IMG/VR virus record: IMGVR_UViG_3300021057_000008 | Coordinates: 1-43,236 of that record | Length of the DNA: 43,236 bases | Reading direction: 5' to 3' (one strand) | From: a virus | Part shown: in pieces, positions 6,218 to 14,527 of the stretch | How positions within the stretch are numbered: the first letter of the stretch is position 1 | How the letters are laid out: each line of letters begins with the position of its first letter | Program-made: the position numbers and the translations under genes | The notes under the pieces: model-generated | Database searches by the model: none | What the model saw: only the letters and a program-made list of their open reading frames with translations | Told to the model about the DNA's origin: nothing

Positions 6218-6541
6218 GTGATCTTTGCGTCTTGGTTTCGTCGTGACCTCCCTCGCCGGTGGTTCTATGTGTCATTTTTCTGCACTGGAAACGACGGGAA
6301 TGAGGGGATCTCGGAGGCGACGCTAGGTGTCGACAATGCTCCACACCACGAGGGCAAGCCTCTCGCGACCATTCTGCATGAGTTGGAAAATGTACTGGGC
6401 TACCAGGCTGTGCGCATCATGTGGTGCGAAGAAATCACCAAACTTCAGCAAATGATGATTGCTGAGCGCCACAAGGTGCCAGGCGGCCGATACGCCGAGC
6501 ACAGCAAGCGACTCGATAATGAACGTGATCGACAAACTTAG
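6218..6541 (+). CDS. Hypothetical protein upstream of large terminase
   Basis: A 107-residue protein starting with GTG at 6218 after a GGGGGGTAG stretch. The N-terminal part reads WFYVSFFCTGNDGNEG, beta-strand-like, then a helical C-terminal half. The pattern suggests a small soluble alpha-beta protein; I do not recognise the family. Its end overlaps the terminase start by 23 bases. Composition is again less GC-rich than the structural genes, so it may belong to the same insertion as the methyltransferase. Confidence 0.5.
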   Translation: MIFASWFRRDLPRRWFYVSFFCTGNDGNEGISEATLGVDNAPHHEGKPLATILHELENVLGYQAVRIMWCEEITKLQQMMIAERHKVPGGRYAEHSKRLDNERDRQT

Positions 6542-7976
6542 CGATCCCGCCTGGCGCCTCGCCCACCTTTACAAGATCACCGACAAGGCCTCGCGGCTTC
6601 GGACCTACGCGCCAAACACCGTCCAGAAGCTGATCCATGCCAGCCAGTCCAAGCGCAAGGTCACGCTCAAGGCTCGCCAGTTCGGGATCACGACCGACGC
6701 CGTGCTCCGGCGCTTCGACTCCTGCATCTGGAACCGCAACAAGACGGTCTGCATCCTCGCCCACAAGCAGGACGTCCTCGACAAGATCTTCGGCATCGTG
6801 AAGACCGCGTACAAGAACCTGCCCGAGCAGCTAAGGCCCGTCCTCGATAAGGGTGGCGGCAGCAAGTACGAGTACCGCTTCCCCGAACTCAACTCCGTCA
6901 TCTACACGACGCTCGAGGTCCGCGGCGGCACGATCCACGAGTTGCACGTCTCGGAGGCAGCCTTCATTCCGAAGGCGCGTATAGACGCCACGCTACAGGC
7001 TGTTCCCATCGACGGGATCGTCGAATTTGAGTCGACGCCGAATGGCTTGAACCATTTCTACGACCTGTGGGGGGAGACGGGAGATGGCTACGAGCGCTTC
7101 TTCTTTCCGTGGTTCTTCCACCACGAGTATCGGATTCCCGTGGGCGTCTCGTTCTCCCTTACTGACGAGGAGCAGAGGCTTTCGGCATTTGCCTCTACTA
7201 GGTACAACGTCGCGCTCAGCCATGAGCAGATCGCTTTCCGCAGAGCCAAGATCAAGGAACTAGGACCACGCGTCTTTCAGCAGGAGTACCCGGAGGACGA
7301 TCAGAGCTGCTTCCTTGCTAGCGGTAGCAATCCGTTCGACACGGCGAAGCTCAAAGCCAAGGCACAGGAAGCGTCCGGCGACTGTACGGTGAAGGACGGG
7401 ATTCGTATATACGAACCCTTCGACAAGTCACTTACCTATGTCATCGGAGCCGACGTCGCCGAGGGCGTCCGGTCCGACTACTCGGTGGCGACCTGCTTCT
7501 GCGTCGAGACAAAGCGCGAGGTGGCGTTCTTCCGGGGCCATCTCTCGCCGTCGGAGTTCGCCGACAAGATCCACCAGATGGGAAAGCTCTATTCCCGGGC
7601 CCACATCTGGCCGCAGGTGATCGTCGAGCGCAATAACCATGGCCACGCCGTGATCCTGAAGCTTACCGAGGTGCTGCGGTATCCGGGGCTTTGGGTGGCG
7701 CCTGACGAGAGGATCGGCCACCTTACGACGTCGCTGACGCGTCCCCTTCTCGTCGACACCTTTGTCGAGGCGATCGACAGCGACCTGTTCGCGATGCGCA
7801 GCCGCGAGACTTTTGCCGAATGTCTTACCCTCGTCGATAATAACGGCAAGATCGAAGCCGAAGACGGCAAGCACGACGACTGCGTCATCGCCGCCGCCTT
7901 AGCGGTCAAGCTGGCGCTCGAGCGTCTACCGAGGGTCAACATCTACAAGAACATCGAGACTAAGGTCTTGGTTTAG
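6519..7976 (+). CDS. terL: Terminase large subunit
   Basis: A 485-residue packaging motor, ATPase plus nuclease. The Walker A variant KARQFGITT is at 51-59, Walker B-like HELHVSEAAF at 140-149 with Glu146, and the coupling ESTPNG at 171-176. In the RNase H-like nuclease, candidate metal ligands are Asp312 (IGADVAEG), Glu370 (VERNN) and Asp453/Asp454 (KHDDCVIAAA). The start at 6519 is preferred over an earlier in-frame start at 6459 because the ATPase family begins close to MNVIDKL. The order terS, terL, portal-MuF fits a Mu-like packaging module. Confidence 0.93.
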   Translation: MNVIDKLSDPAWRLAHLYKITDKASRLRTYAPNTVQKLIHASQSKRKVTLKARQFGITTDAVLRRFDSCIWNRNKTVCILAHKQDVLDKIFGIVKTAYKNLPEQLRPVLDKGGGSKYEYRFPELNSVIYTTLEVRGGTIHELHVSEAAFIPKARIDATLQAVPIDGIVEFESTPNGLNHFYDLWGETGDGYERFFFPWFFHHEYRIPVGVSFSLTDEEQRLSAFASTRYNVALSHEQIAFRRAKIKELGPRVFQQEYPEDDQSCFLASGSNPFDTAKLKAKAQEASGDCTVKDGIRIYEPFDKSLTYVIGADVAEGVRSDYSVATCFCVETKREVAFFRGHLSPSEFADKIHQMGKLYSRAHIWPQVIVERNNHGHAVILKLTEVLRYPGLWVAPDERIGHLTTSLTRPLLVDTFVEAIDSDLFAMRSRETFAECLTLVDNNGKIEAEDGKHDDCVIAAALAVKLALERLPRVNIYKNIETKVLV

Positions 7977-8211
7977 CCGCGGGCATGTCGTCACGGCTCT
8001 CGTAGGGATAGGGTGCTCCAAAACGCTCAGACCATTCCTTCTCGAACGCTTTGGAGCAGGCATCGCACAAGCTTACTTCGTCAGGGTCGTCATGACCGGG
8101 AGCATTGACCGGGTGCTCGCTAACTAGCCCGCGCGAATGCGGGAAGTAGTGTCCGCACCGGTAGCAGGTGAAGGCTGCGCCGCAGGGCCTTCCGTGTCCG
8201 ATTTCAGCCAT
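7960..8211 (-). CDS. Small zinc-binding protein on the opposite strand
   Basis: An 83-residue protein with two Cys pairs, CYRC (about 16-19) and CDAC (about 49-52), separated by a His-containing loop, a typical zinc-ribbon arrangement, followed by an Asp/Glu-rich helix. It runs against the structural operon and overlaps the end of the terminase gene by 17 bases. No ribosome binding site is visible, but a TATTATATA run ends seven bases before its ATG, so the transcript could be leaderless. Role unknown; expression from the lysogen is conceivable. Confidence 0.55.
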   Translation of the reverse strand: MAEIGHGRPCGAAFTCYRCGHYFPHSRGLVSEHPVNAPGHDDPDEVSLCDACSKAFEKEWSERFGAPYPYESRDDMPAAKPRP

Positions 8212-8229
8212 ACAGAAGGTATATAATAA

Positions 8230-10452
8230 ATGGCCGCAGATCTAAAGCCCGTCGACAAGGAGCAGGCCAAACCCTCCAAGCCCGCCAGGGCCTTTCGCTC
8301 CGACTCCGACAATCCCATTCTGAATCTGATTGATGGCGAGCTCGAGAAGACGGCCGCCATGACGGCCGTAGATCCGGACAGCCAGTACAACCCCTGGAAT
8401 CCGGACGACCTCTACCAGAAAGAGGGCAACTACTCCGTCTACGAAGACATGATGAAGGACGATCAGGTCTCGGTCGCTATGGCCGTAAAGAAGGACCTAA
8501 TCATCGGCTCGGGCTGGCATATCGCCTGCGAGGAAGAGGACCAAGACGAGATCAAGGCAGACCTTGAGGTCGCCCTCGGCGAGGACATCGAGACCTCCTT
8601 CGACGATTGCCTCTCCGACATCCTGACGGCCTATGACATCGGTTTCAGCGTCACCGAGAAGCAATTCAAGACGCGCGACGACGGCACGGTCACGCTCAAG
8701 GCGCTCAAGACGCGCAACCCCATCTCCTGGCTCCTCCACCAGGACAAGTTTGGAAATGTCGTCCGCTACGAGCAGCAGGGAACGACACGAGAGTTCGCGG
8801 ACATCGACCCGAACTCCATCATTCACTTCGTCAACGCCCCGCGCTACGGCAAGCCCTACGGCACGAGCGACCTCCGCGCAGCCTACGCGGCGTACTTCAT
8901 CAAAAAGCAGATCATCCGTTTCTACGCAATCTTCCTTGAGAAGGCCGCGTCACCGACACCGGTCGCCAAGTACGATCGCAACATCGCGCAAGATTCCGAG
9001 ATCCAGAAGCTCCACGACACGATCAAGAAGCTGCAGACCTCGTCGGCCCTCACGATCCCGAAGGATCTCGAGGTCGAGTTCCTGGAGCAGAAGGGCAACA
9101 GCGGCGATACCTATATCAACGGCATCAACATGTTCAACATGTTCATCGGCCGCGCCCTCTTCGTGCCGGACCTTCTGGGCTTCTCCGGCGGCGAGATCTC
9201 CGGTGGCAGCTACGCGCTCGGCGAGCACCAGCTCAAAGTCTTCTTCAAGCACATCTGGCGGCGCCGGCGCAGCCTCGAGAACCTGATCAACGCGCACATC
9301 GTGAAGCCGATCGTCACGTGGAACCACGGCTTCCTCGACAACTACCCCAAGTTCAAGCTCAACCCCATCGACGAGAGTGTGGCGACCGAGAACGCCAAGC
9401 TCTGGCTCGAAGCCGTCAAGGGCAAGGCATGGAAGCCCTCCCTTGAGGAGATCAATAGCTTTAAGCGCATCATCGACTTCCCGGAGACCTCGGAAGAGGA
9501 GTGGGAAGAGCAGCAGCAGGACGCCATCGAAGAGGCAGCGGCGATGGCCGAGACGCTCAAGGGTGGCGAGCCCAAAGCGGACGAGGAGAAGAACGCCGCG
9601 CCGCCGGCCAAGGAAGACAAAGAGGCCTTCGCCAAGGCCTATAACTTGCCGGACGGCGATTACCATAAAAAGACCAACTTCCGCGCCATCGAGAAGCAGC
9701 TCGACAGCAACCTCGACCTCTTCCTGGCCAAGACCTCGCCTCTGATAAAGAGCGTCATCGACGGCTTCGCGGCACGCCTCCGCAAGCTCAACCTCTCCAA
9801 CGCTCAGAAGCTTGAGAGCCTAGAGAAGCTCGCGCTACCCAAGGCCGACCTCAAGCGCCTCGAGAAGCTGCTCGACAGCTCTTTCGCCGAAGCCTTCGAT
9901 CGCTCGCGCGAGATGGCGCACGGCGAGATCTTCAAGACCACCTTCGCCGTGCAGCCGGCACCGGAGTTCCTGAAGACGCTCGAGGAGGAGGACTACAACT
10001 TCATCCGTGACTGGGAATACCAGCTAACCAAGAAGGCCCGCACCGAGATCATCGCTGCCGTGAAGGACGGGCGCCCGATCTCGTCCGTGATCGACATCAT
10101 GGCTGGCGAAGGCGCGACCGAGGCCGCAGCGGCCGTCGAGCGCTACGCTCGCACCAAGTTCACCGAGGTGACGAATAAAGGGCGCCTTGACTATTTCAAG
10201 AGCACAGGTGTCGTCGGGGCGTACCAGTACTCAGCAGTGCTTGACGCACAGACGACCCACATCTGCCGCGGCCTTCACAGCAAGGTCTTCAAGGCGGGTA
10301 CCGAGCCCGTCCCCCCGCTCCACTTCAACTGCCGCTCGCTTCTGATCCCGATCACGAACTTCGAGGTGTGGAAGCCCGACACCAAGGTCGGCGGCAAGAA
10401 CATCGACGACTTTATCGAAGAGAACAAGGGAAGGGGCTTCCCGCGTGGGTGA
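8230..10452 (+). CDS. Portal protein fused to MuF head morphogenesis domain
   Basis: A 740-residue fusion. Residues 1 to about 450 match the DUF935 (Mu gp29-type) portal, the ring through which DNA enters and leaves the head. Recognisable pieces are the SGWHI segment after an N-terminal helix, YDIGFSVTEK, and FVPDLLGFSGGEISGG near 310. An acidic low-complexity linker (about 420-470) leads to a helical region and then the MuF-type domain (about 560-715), marked by VLDAQTTHICRGLHS near 670 and PLHFNCRS near 700. MuF proteins are minor head proteins; fusion to portal in one chain is less common than separate genes. No toxin domain follows the MuF part. Confidence 0.9.
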   Translation: MAADLKPVDKEQAKPSKPARAFRSDSDNPILNLIDGELEKTAAMTAVDPDSQYNPWNPDDLYQKEGNYSVYEDMMKDDQVSVAMAVKKDLIIGSGWHIACEEEDQDEIKADLEVALGEDIETSFDDCLSDILTAYDIGFSVTEKQFKTRDDGTVTLKALKTRNPISWLLHQDKFGNVVRYEQQGTTREFADIDPNSIIHFVNAPRYGKPYGTSDLRAAYAAYFIKKQIIRFYAIFLEKAASPTPVAKYDRNIAQDSEIQKLHDTIKKLQTSSALTIPKDLEVEFLEQKGNSGDTYINGINMFNMFIGRALFVPDLLGFSGGEISGGSYALGEHQLKVFFKHIWRRRRSLENLINAHIVKPIVTWNHGFLDNYPKFKLNPIDESVATENAKLWLEAVKGKAWKPSLEEINSFKRIIDFPETSEEEWEEQQQDAIEEAAAMAETLKGGEPKADEEKNAAPPAKEDKEAFAKAYNLPDGDYHKKTNFRAIEKQLDSNLDLFLAKTSPLIKSVIDGFAARLRKLNLSNAQKLESLEKLALPKADLKRLEKLLDSSFAEAFDRSREMAHGEIFKTTFAVQPAPEFLKTLEEEDYNFIRDWEYQLTKKARTEIIAAVKDGRPISSVIDIMAGEGATEAAAAVERYARTKFTEVTNKGRLDYFKSTGVVGAYQYSAVLDAQTTHICRGLHSKVFKAGTEPVPPLHFNCRSLLIPITNFEVWKPDTKVGGKNIDDFIEENKGRGFPRG

Positions 10453-10594
10453 CAACCAGAACCCGTGGGAGGTGATGACAGAGTCACTCGCCGCGATCCT
10501 GGAGTGTCTACATAAGGGCCACGAGATCCAGGAGAAGACGCTCGAGAAGCTCAACCTCTGCCTCGAAGAGCTCAAGAAGATCAAAAAGGTATAG
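10445..10594 (+). CDS. Small coiled-coil protein
   Basis: A 49-residue protein starting with GTG at 10445, with GGAAGGGG upstream and an 8-base overlap with the portal gene. From about residue 10 it is one continuous amphipathic helix with Leu and Glu/Lys heptad spacing (ILECLHKGHEIQEKTLEKLN). It could be a small structural adaptor or chaperone. An internal ATG at 10475 is a possible alternative start. Confidence 0.55.
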   Translation: MGDNQNPWEVMTESLAAILECLHKGHEIQEKTLEKLNLCLEELKKIKKV

Positions 10595-10603
10595 GAGACG
10601 GCC

Positions 10604-11911
10604 ATGCCCCTTTCGAGCCAGATGCACGTTCCCGCACTGATGGGCGAGGACGAGCACTCGATCAGATACGGCTGCGCACCCGAGGAGTACGAAGCCGAAG
10701 GCCACGAGACGAAGGACATGGACGGGGTCCTCGTCACGATGGCCAGGCGCAAGGGCGACGGCGCTATGGGCGTCGTGGCGTGCGAGTTTATGAAGCCCGC
10801 TTTCGACACCGACAAGGCCCATGCCTGGTTGGCCGCTCAGAAGTTCTCAATTGAGCCGGCCGACCTGCATGCGGTCAAAGACGTGGAGATCTTCTCCACC
10901 GGTCTTTGGAACGGAAAGCAGATCACCGACCAAGATCTCGACCGGATCGTCGAGGCCTACCACTCAACGAGGGGGACGGTTGCTCCGTTCCTGAAGCTAG
11001 GCCACGACGAGGACCAAAAGCTTCTGCAGCAGGATGGTCTCCCGGCGGCCGGCTGGGTGGAGAATGTCCGCAAGGTCGGCTCGAAGCTCGTCGCGGACTT
11101 CGTCGACATCCCGAAGAAGATCTATCAGCTCATATCGAACCGGGCCTACCGGAAGGTAAGCTGCGAGATCTACAACAACGTAAATATCGACGGCGCGACC
11201 TACCCCAAAATGCTTGGGGCCGTAGCGCTCCTGGGTTCCGACCTCCCGGGCGTGCTGAACTTGAGCGACATCCTCTCGCTCTACTCGCGACCCAGCCATG
11301 CGCCGTCCATTGCAAAATTTGCGAGGTCCGAGGCGGCCGCTATAATTAGTTCAGTAGACATCCACACAAATCGCGAGGACGGCATGTCGCAGGAAGTCGA
11401 CGCGTACAAAGCCAAGCTCGAGCAAGCCGAGAAAGACGTGGGGGACCTGAAAGAGCAGGCCGCCGCCGCTCAAGCTGAGGTCGAGAAGTATAAGAAGGAA
11501 GCCGAGGAGGCGCGTACCAAGGCCGCCGAAGCCGCCGCCAAGGAAGAGGCCGCGAGGGTCGACGCCTTCGTGACCGAGCTGCAAGGCGAGAAGCTCTGCA
11601 GCAAGGCTATGGCGCCCATGGTCAAAGAGCTCATGGGTCCCGAGAAGGAGACCTATGCGATCGGCGAGAACACGGCGGCTACCAAGCGCGACCTCCTGAA
11701 GGAGATCCTGAAGGGCGCCAAGGAAGCCTCCAAGGTCAACTTCAGCGAGACGACCAAGGACGAGAAGGCGGCCGACAAGCCCGACCTCGAGGCCGAAGTC
11801 GAGAAGTACGCCAAGGACAACAAGGTCTCCTTCGGCGCCGCGTATCGCGCGGTGACCCGCGGCAAGGACCTCGCGGCCAAGGCCATGTACCAAGAAGAAA
11901 TGGACGCCTAA
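10604..11911 (+). CDS. Head maturation protease / scaffold (Mu I-like)
   Basis: A 435-residue protein. Residues about 90-235 match the Mu gpI-like prohead protease, with WNGKQITDQDLDRIVEAY and the PAAGWVENVRKVGSKLVADF segment typical of that family. Residues 261-345 are a Glu/Lys/Ala-rich coiled coil, the scaffolding part on which the prohead assembles before being cleaved. The C-terminal 90 residues are helical. It precedes decoration and major capsid genes as in Mu-like heads. An internal promoter and in-frame start (11384) could produce the scaffold alone, as Mu Z and lambda Nu3 do. Confidence 0.85.
   Translation: MPLSSQMHVPALMGEDEHSIRYGCAPEEYEAEGHETKDMDGVLVTMARRKGDGAMGVVACEFMKPAFDTDKAHAWLAAQKFSIEPADLHAVKDVEIFSTGLWNGKQITDQDLDRIVEAYHSTRGTVAPFLKLGHDEDQKLLQQDGLPAAGWVENVRKVGSKLVADFVDIPKKIYQLISNRAYRKVSCEIYNNVNIDGATYPKMLGAVALLGSDLPGVLNLSDILSLYSRPSHAPSIAKFARSEAAAIISSVDIHTNREDGMSQEVDAYKAKLEQAEKDVGDLKEQAAAAQAEVEKYKKEAEEARTKAAEAAAKEEAARVDAFVTELQGEKLCSKAMAPMVKELMGPEKETYAIGENTAATKRDLLKEILKGAKEASKVNFSETTKDEKAADKPDLEAEVEKYAKDNKVSFGAAYRAVTRGKDLAAKAMYQEEMDA
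11319..11346 (+). promoter_or_regulatory. Internal promoter inside the protease gene
   Basis: TTGCGA (11319-11324) and a perfect TATAAT (11341-11346) are 16 bases apart. This is 38 bases upstream of an in-frame ATG with a ribosome binding site. In such GC-rich coding DNA a TATAAT at correct spacing is unusual. It would give extra transcripts for scaffold, decoration and capsid proteins, which are needed in large amounts. Confidence 0.5.
11384..11911 (+). CDS. Predicted internal start: free scaffold protein
   Basis: The ATG at 11384 (Met261 of the protease-scaffold) lies in frame and has GAGGA five bases upstream. Translation from here gives a 175-residue protein consisting of the coiled-coil scaffold and the C-terminal helices without the protease. 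Nested scaffold genes are well known in lambda (Nu3 in C) and Mu (Z in I). This entry is inferred from the start signals and the domain boundary. Confidence 0.5.
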   Translation: MSQEVDAYKAKLEQAEKDVGDLKEQAAAAQAEVEKYKKEAEEARTKAAEAAAKEEAARVDAFVTELQGEKLCSKAMAPMVKELMGPEKETYAIGENTAATKRDLLKEILKGAKEASKVNFSETTKDEKAADKPDLEAEVEKYAKDNKVSFGAAYRAVTRGKDLAAKAMYQEEMDA

Positions 11912-11926
11912 CAGAGGGGATCACCG

Positions 11927-12319
11927 ATGTCTGGACCTCTTGTTCTTAGCTTCAAAGTTGCTACGACCCTCGCCGCCTGGCGCGTGGTCGCTGCCGTTTC
12001 GGGTACCGCCGACAAGGTGCAGTATCCCGAGACCACGCAAAAGCTGCCGTTCGGCATCACCATCGACGACGTCAAGGACACGACCTCGTCGATCCCGGTT
12101 CAGGTGAACGGCATCGCCAAGCTCCTCTTCAACGACACGGTGACGACGGGCCTCTTGGTTGCCTACGACACCAGCGGCCGCGGCGTGCCCTTCACGCCGG
12201 CGAACACGAGCTCGGCCTTGACGCTGCCGACGGGCGTCATCGGGACCCTTGTCGGTCCTTCGGTCGCGGCGACTGCCACGATTGCGAACGTCCTCATCTG
12301 TCCTCAACTCATGCGCTAA
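11927..12319 (+). CDS. Probable capsid decoration (cement) protein
   Basis: A 130-residue beta-rich, Ala/Thr/Val-rich protein with GAGGGG upstream. It sits between the protease/scaffold and the major capsid gene, where Mu-like and many siphophage genomes keep a DUF2190-type or other head-stabilising protein. The sequence (TADKVQYPETTQKLPFGITI and following) fits such small beta proteins that coat the capsid exterior. Family assignment is by position and composition, not by a diagnostic motif. Confidence 0.7.
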   Translation: MSGPLVLSFKVATTLAAWRVVAAVSGTADKVQYPETTQKLPFGITIDDVKDTTSSIPVQVNGIAKLLFNDTVTTGLLVAYDTSGRGVPFTPANTSSALTLPTGVIGTLVGPSVAATATIANVLICPQLMR

Positions 12320-12335
12320 GGAAGGGTGATACACC

Positions 12336-13241
12336 ATGCCTTTGAGAAGCCAGCAACACGTCGACCAGCTCCTCAGCCAGGTGTCGGTCAAATACTCGCC
12401 CTCCGGCCTTATCGGGATGCAGGTCTTCCCGGAAGTTCCGGTCAAGAAGGACTCGGACCTCTACCGGATCTACACCCGCAATTTCCGCATTCCGGAGACC
12501 AAGCGGGCCAACAAGGCGGTGGCGCGCGAGCACCAGTTCGAAGTCACGACGGCGTCCTACTCGCTCGAGTACCACGCGCTGAAGGACTACGTGTCGGACA
12601 ACGACGCCGACAACTACGACGTCGCGGACCTCCGCGCCGACACGACCGAGGAGCTGACGGAGAAGATCCTTCTCCGCCTGGAGAAGACGGTCGCCGACCT
12701 CTTCACGTCGACCAACTGGTCGCTTAACGTCTCGCTGGCCGCCGCCAACGCCTTCTCGGCGAACACCACGGTTTCGAACCCGATCCCGGTGTTTGACACT
12801 GCGGCGACCACGATCCTGAACAACGGCGGCTTCAAGCCGAACTTCGCGGTGATCCCGCGCGACGGCTTCGTCGCGATCAAGAACCACATGTCGGTTCTCG
12901 ACCGTACGAAGTACACGTCGTCCGACATGACGCCCGAGATGCTGAAGGGTCTCTTTGACCTCGAAGACATCCTGATCGCCAATGGCTCGTACGACACGGC
13001 CGCCGAGGGCGTGGCCTCGAGCATCAGCCAGATCTGGCCCGACCACTGCTTCGTCGGCTACAAGCCCGAGCGCGCGAGCCCGCTCAAGCCGTCGTCCGGC
13101 TATGTCTTCCGCCGCGCCACGCCGATGGTCCGCCGCTGGCGGGTCGAGGAGCGCGAGTCCGAGGCGATCGAGGTCCAGATGAAGTACCAGCCGAAGGTCG
13201 TCGCCTCGCTCTCGGGCTACCTGATCAAGGACGTCACCTGA
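12336..13241 (+). CDS. Major capsid protein
   Basis: A 301-residue protein with a strong ribosome binding site (AAGGAAGGG). It starts with a short helix (QQHVDQLLSQVSVKY) and contains the RIPETKRANKA and FVGYKPERASP segments. Size, composition and its place after protease and decoration genes identify it as the HK97-fold capsid subunit of this phage, in the family often annotated as major capsid protein E-like or Mu-like. It ends before a strong terminator, which suggests that its transcript level is separated from that of the connector genes. Confidence 0.85.
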   Translation: MPLRSQQHVDQLLSQVSVKYSPSGLIGMQVFPEVPVKKDSDLYRIYTRNFRIPETKRANKAVAREHQFEVTTASYSLEYHALKDYVSDNDADNYDVADLRADTTEELTEKILLRLEKTVADLFTSTNWSLNVSLAAANAFSANTTVSNPIPVFDTAATTILNNGGFKPNFAVIPRDGFVAIKNHMSVLDRTKYTSSDMTPEMLKGLFDLEDILIANGSYDTAAEGVASSISQIWPDHCFVGYKPERASPLKPSSGYVFRRATPMVRRWRVEERESEAIEVQMKYQPKVVASLSGYLIKDVT

Positions 13242-13278
13242 TAAGGCGTCCTTGTTAAAGGCATGCTGTTAATACAGA

Positions 13279-13306
13279 ATAGAGGGGAGAAATCCCCTCT
13301 ATTTTT
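13279..13306 (+). terminator. Strong terminator after the capsid gene
   Basis: A 10-base-pair stem (13279-13288 with 13293-13302) closed by a GAAA tetraloop runs into five T residues. It lies 40 bases after the capsid stop, inside the structural operon. Partial read-through would give much more capsid mRNA than connector and tail mRNA. Confidence 0.85.
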
Positions 13307-13321
13307 CTTAGGAGACAAGGC

Positions 13322-13558
13322 ATGGACGCCAAGTCGCCCGCGCAGAGCGCTAGCCCCGGCCGCGCCTCAGAAGCCGACCTCTACCACGAGCGCCAAGCCC
13401 GCAAGCGTGGACCGAAGCCGAAGGGCAAAGAGTCGTTCCACCTCGTCGACGGCGGCAAGGTCGTGAAGAAGACCGTATCGCCAAGCGGCAACGAGTACTC
13501 GGTCTACATAGGCACACGCAAGGAGTGTGACAAAGCGGGCATCGTCTACCAGAAGTAG
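13322..13558 (+). CDS. Small hypothetical protein after capsid gene
   Basis: A 78-residue protein with TTAGGAG upstream. The N-terminal half is basic and low-complexity (ARKRGPKPKGKES), the C-terminal half is beta-like (GNEYSVYIGTRKECDKAG). It lies between the capsid and the connector gene, so it may be a minor head component. No family recognised. Confidence 0.55.
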   Translation: MDAKSPAQSASPGRASEADLYHERQARKRGPKPKGKESFHLVDGGKVVKKTVSPSGNEYSVYIGTRKECDKAGIVYQK

Positions 13559-13567
13559 GGGCGCTAG

Positions 13568-14044
13568 ATGGGGACCTACGCGACGACCACCTCTTTCTCC
13601 ACTTGGCTCATCGGCACCACGATGGACTCGGCCACGACCTCGCTCGTAGGCCAGTGCATCACGTGGGCTGAGAACGAGATCAACAAGAAGCTCGCGAAGC
13701 GCTACGACATCTCGTCCTTTCAGACGACGGTTCCGCCGCACGTGCGCGGGATGTGCGAGCAGCTCGCCACAGGCCTTTTCTACCGGCACAACGCGCGCGG
13801 CGGGAAAGACGGCCTGGCACGAGCGAAAGAGTTCATCGACCCGGTCACCAAGAACCTCGAAGAGCTGGCCAAGGGGATGCTCGAGCTCGTTAACACGGCC
13901 GGATCGCTGATCACGCCCCGCGGCTCCGCCAAGGGCGTTCTCTCGAGCACGAGCGACTACACCTCGACGTTTGGCGAGGACGATCCGCTTAGCTGGGTCA
14001 TCGACCCCGACAAGCTCGACGACATCTCTAGCGATAGGGACTAA
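13568..14044 (+). CDS. Head-tail connector / head completion protein
   Basis: A 158-residue, mostly helical protein. The segment LVGQCITWAENEINKKLAKRYDI resembles the DUF1320 / Mu gp36-like and gp6-type connectors that form a ring beneath the portal. It follows the capsid and precedes the G-like morphogenesis gene, the standard order. Specific family assignment is tentative. Confidence 0.65.
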   Translation: MGTYATTTSFSTWLIGTTMDSATTSLVGQCITWAENEINKKLAKRYDISSFQTTVPPHVRGMCEQLATGLFYRHNARGGKDGLARAKEFIDPVTKNLEELAKGMLELVNTAGSLITPRGSAKGVLSSTSDYTSTFGEDDPLSWVIDPDKLDDISSDRD

Positions 14045-14049
14045 GCCCC

Positions 14050-14523
14050 GTGGCCAGCATCCAGGCCGAGGTCACCCTCAAGGACGCCGACGTCCGTCGC
14101 CATCTCGACGGCCTGACGACGCGCGAAGGCCAGATCTCTTCCCGCGACCGCGCCATCGTTGGCATCCTCTCTGCCATCGTCTTCCGAGACGTCATGCGTC
14201 ACTTCGAGCGCCAGGAAGGACCAGAAGGTCCCTGGCGCGGCTGGAGCCCGAGCTACACGCGCTATCTGTCCTCGATCGGAAGGCGCGGCAACAAGATCCT
14301 GCAGTTCAGCGGACGACTTCGTAACGCCTTCCAGCCGACGAACGTCAAGACTTCGGTCGAGGGCATTACGTGGTTTAACCCGGCCAAGACGGCCAAGGGG
14401 TTCCCCTATGCCGCAGCGCACGACGAGGGCCAGGGGCGCCTCCCGATGCGGAAATTCATGTGGCTCTCGGGCGAAGCGCTCTCCGATATGGAGACCGAAG
14501 TCCTCAAATTCTTAGAGTCGTGA
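14050..14523 (+). CDS. Phage virion morphogenesis protein (Mu G-like)
   Basis: A 157-residue protein with GTG start. It shows the pattern of the tail-completion / virion morphogenesis family (Mu gpG, P2 gpS): a helical start, RHFERQEGPEGPWRGWSPSY near 57-76, LQFSGRLRNAF near 89-99, and YAAAHDEGQGRLPMRKFMWL near the end. Members are needed to finish heads and tails before joining. Confidence 0.8.
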   Translation: MASIQAEVTLKDADVRRHLDGLTTREGQISSRDRAIVGILSAIVFRDVMRHFERQEGPEGPWRGWSPSYTRYLSSIGRRGNKILQFSGRLRNAFQPTNVKTSVEGITWFNPAKTAKGFPYAAAHDEGQGRLPMRKFMWLSGEALSDMETEVLKFLES

Positions 14524-14527
14524 GTCA

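Noticed and set aside
12309-13046. Long minus-strand frame opposite the capsid gene, and similar ones at 16143-17048, 15185-15985 and 39639-40895
   Set aside because: Low-complexity Arg/Val/Asp composition, no start signals, and clear genes on the other strand.
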